This document shows, piece after piece, positions 62,254-64,000 of a stretch of DNA of 64,000 nucleotides. The stretch lies in contig NZ_BDCJ01000019.1 of the NCBI RefSeq assembly GCF_001613445.1, positions 62,001-126,000 on the forward strand, given 5' to 3'. Both the position numbers and the translations under genes were made by a program. The DNA is from Nocardia grenadensis NBRC 108939. GTDB taxonomy: Bacteria; Actinomycetota; Actinomycetes; Mycobacteriales; Mycobacteriaceae. The stretch's first letter is position 1. The number at the start of each line of letters is the position of its first letter. The notes beneath the pieces are model-generated. The model was not told the DNA's origin, did not search any database, and saw only the letters and a program-made list of their open reading frames with translations.

Positions 62254-63105
62254 TCACAGCAGGGTGGTCTGCTCCGCCGCATCCGGGGCGGGCGCCAGTA
62301 GTTCCGGCCCGTTGTTCTTCACACTGTTCACCAGGGTCGACACCGGCCGGGCCGTGATCGCGGCCGCCAGGGCCTCGCTGGGCGGCCCGAGCAGATCGGC
62401 GGGGGCGCGGTGATCGGGGTCGAGCCAGGCGTCCCAGTGTTCGCGGGGCATGGGCAGCGGCATCCGGTCGTGGATCCGGGTGAGGTCACCGATGGCGTCG
62501 GTGGTGAGGATGGTGCACGACAGCAGCGGTTGCGGATCGTCGAGCGACCGGTCCCGCCAGACCGACCACAGCCCCGCCATGTACAGCCGCTCACCGTCCG
62601 GACGAGACATGAAGTACGGGTGTTTGACCATTTTGGGCTTCTTCCCGTTGCCCGGCCCCGCCGGATCGGGCTCGACGAGCCATTCGTACCAGCCGTCCAT
62701 CGGGACCAGGCAGCGCCGGTATTTCACCGCGTCCCGGAAGGACGGGAGCTCCGCCGCCCGGTCCGCCCGGGCGTTGAACAGCGGCTTCCCCTTCACCGGG
62801 ACTCCCGGTTCGGCGGCTTTGCTCCAGTGTGGAATCAATCCCCAGCGCATCCGCCGGATACGGCGGCTCGGTGTGTCGTCGGGGTGTTCGTGGGTATGCC
62901 GGTCCACGACCGTGACGATCTGCGTCGTCGGCGCGACGTTGTAGTTCACGCCGGGCACCCGGGCGCCGGTGTTCGCCCCCTCCCCGGCCGCCGGCCCGGC
63001 ACCGCCCGGCGCTTCGTAGCCGCCGGAGGCCCCGGTTTCGTCGAGGGCGTCCAACTCGACCGCGAGCCGGCCGGGATCCGTCGTTGTCGCATACCGTCCG
63101 CACAT
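62254..63105 (-). CDS. SOS response-associated peptidase (SRAP/YedK/HMCES family)
   Basis: The 283-residue protein begins MCGRYATTTDPGRL, with the invariant Cys2 that forms a thiazolidine crosslink to abasic sites after Met removal. Other family motifs: NYNVAPTTQIVTVV, MRWGLIPHWSK, FNARADRAAELPSF, RCLVPMDGWYEW with the active Glu, and HDRMPLPM with the His. It shields abasic sites in single-stranded DNA. An insert of about 25 Gly/Ala-rich residues follows the first helix (residues 25-48). Confidence 0.94.
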   Translation of the reverse strand: MCGRYATTTDPGRLAVELDALDETGASGGYEAPGGAGPAAGEGANTGARVPGVNYNVAPTTQIVTVVDRHTHEHPDDTPSRRIRRMRWGLIPHWSKAAEPGVPVKGKPLFNARADRAAELPSFRDAVKYRRCLVPMDGWYEWLVEPDPAGPGNGKKPKMVKHPYFMSRPDGERLYMAGLWSVWRDRSLDDPQPLLSCTILTTDAIGDLTRIHDRMPLPMPREHWDAWLDPDHRAPADLLGPPSEALAAAITARPVSTLVNSVKNNGPELLAPAPDAAEQTTLL

Positions 63106-63288
63106 CTTCCGATACTTACACCGAATACCGACAGATCAAGACAATCCCGGCCCCGTCCGCAACAATGAGAGCAGCACTTGGTGACGTGTTGAGAGTTATG
63201 CCTTAGCATCCTCTCACCGAGGACGCGGCGGTCACAGGCTGCCCGTCCACGCGCGCAGCTACCGCCCTACTTCCGCAGAGGAGAACCT

Positions 63289-64000
63289 GTGACAACCACC
63301 GAAAACGCCACCGAGAAAGAATCGGTGCTCACCTCGGTCGATCCGGCCACAGGAGCCACCCTGGCCACGTACTCGATCGCCGACGAGAAGGCGGTCGGCG
63401 CGGCTGTCGCGAAGGCGCGCGCCGCCGCGCCGGTCTGGGAGGATCTGGGTTTCGACGGCCGGAAGAAGGCCCTGCTGCGCTGGTCCAGCCGGCTGGTCAC
63501 CAAATCCGACGAATTCTGCGCGCTCATCCACGCCGAGAACGGTAAACCGCTCGACGACGCTTTTCTGGAACTGATGCTCGCGCTCGAGCACATCGCCTGG
63601 GCGGCCAAGCACGCCAAGAAGGTCCTGTCCCCCCAGAAGATCCCCTCGGGCCCGCTGATGGCGAACTTCTCGGCCCGCATCGAATACCGGCCGCTGGGTG
63701 TCATCGGCGTGATCGGACCGTGGAACTATCCCGTCTACACCCCTAACGGGTCGCTGGCCTACGCCCTGGCCGCCGGTAACACCGTGGTGTTCAAGCCGTC
63801 GGAATTCTCCACCGGAATCGGCAATTTTCTCGCGGAGGCATTCTCCGAGGCCAATCCGGAACTGCCCGAGGGCGTTTTCGTCGCGATCAACGGTTTCGGC
63901 GCGACCGGTGCCGCGCTGGTGAAATCGGATGTGGACAAGATCGCGTTCACCGGTTCGGCCGCCACCGGACGCAAGATCATGGCCTCGGCCGCCGAGAACC
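63289..64000 (+). CDS. aldehyde dehydrogenase family protein, 3' end missing
   Basis: It starts at GTG 63289 with GAGGAGAA upstream and is open to the window edge (237 codons). The NAD-binding half of the ALDH fold is seen: IEYRPLGVIGVIGPWNYPVY, NTVVFKPSEFSTGIG and DKIAFTGSAATGRKIMASAA. The catalytic Glu and Cys lie beyond the window. It should oxidise an aldehyde to an acid with NAD(P). Substrate unknown. Confidence 0.92.
   Translation, partial: MTTTENATEKESVLTSVDPATGATLATYSIADEKAVGAAVAKARAAAPVWEDLGFDGRKKALLRWSSRLVTKSDEFCALIHAENGKPLDDAFLELMLALEHIAWAAKHAKKVLSPQKIPSGPLMANFSARIEYRPLGVIGVIGPWNYPVYTPNGSLAYALAAGNTVVFKPSEFSTGIGNFLAEAFSEANPELPEGVFVAINGFGATGAALVKSDVDKIAFTGSAATGRKIMASAAEN

Overview
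The window is high-GC (roughly 70 %) actinobacterial chromosome. Gene order, the WhiB7 and WhiB1 regulators, mycoredoxin, AdnAB, UvrD2 and SigH-RshA place it in the Mycobacteriales. Nocardia or a close relative is the best guess, inferred from family resemblance and recalled Mycobacterium tuberculosis gene order, not from a database search. No prophage, insertion sequence, plasmid gene or CRISPR array is visible.

Layout. 1-3.5 kb: a partial old yellow enzyme, a deazaflavin-dependent reductase, two identical initiator tRNA genes each with its own terminator, and a secreted Rpf-type muralytic factor with a long leader. 3.6-27.8 kb: a conserved block matching M. tuberculosis Rv3193c-Rv3204 in content: UPF0182, a PPA1309-type protein, a Lon-like PDZ protease, mycoredoxin, uvrD2, whiB7 with a leader ORF and terminator-type attenuator, an ABC1 kinase, a ThiF/cyclodehydratase-like protein, DUF2342, NudC, a K+ channel, adnB-adnA, a lipase and an alkyltransferase-like protein. 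27.8-42.7 kb: an accessory segment inserted in that order. It holds a glutamine-type ABC transporter, a MobA-MoeA fusion, a secreted protease, and a nitrite assimilation set (nirB, nirD, a HemD-winged-helix fusion, a sirohydrochlorin chelatase) beside an MFS/GntR pair and narK. 42.8-64 kb: the conserved order resumes (Rv3205c-Rv3226c-like): TIGR02569, moeZ, DUF3152, TetR, DUF3107, ferritin-like protein, hydrolase, rhlE, PQQ-like protein, phosphatase, GNAT, DAG kinase, whiB1, pdtaS, biotinyl-domain protein, bL37, rshA-sigH, YbaK, a small secreted protein, an SRAP protein and a partial aldehyde dehydrogenase.

How it works together. The accessory segment links nitrate/nitrite transport (NarK), nitrite reduction (NirBD), siroheme supply (chelatase, HemD domain) and molybdenum cofactor synthesis (MobA-MoeA). 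The conserved blocks hold stress and repair functions: WhiB7 resistance response, SigH/RshA/mycoredoxin thiol-redox control, AdnAB and UvrD2 helicases, SRAP and an alkyltransferase-like protein.

Most notable non-gene structure: a 75-bp tandem array that copies the 3' end of nirB; a roughly 300-residue low-complexity insert with a 24-bp tandem repeat inside AdnA; the whiB7 leader; a frameshifted small membrane gene; an interspersed palindromic intergenic element; a 130-bp direct repeat; an inverted pair of consensus DnaA boxes; CRP-like sites before rpf and whiB1; and a SigH-type promoter before sigH.
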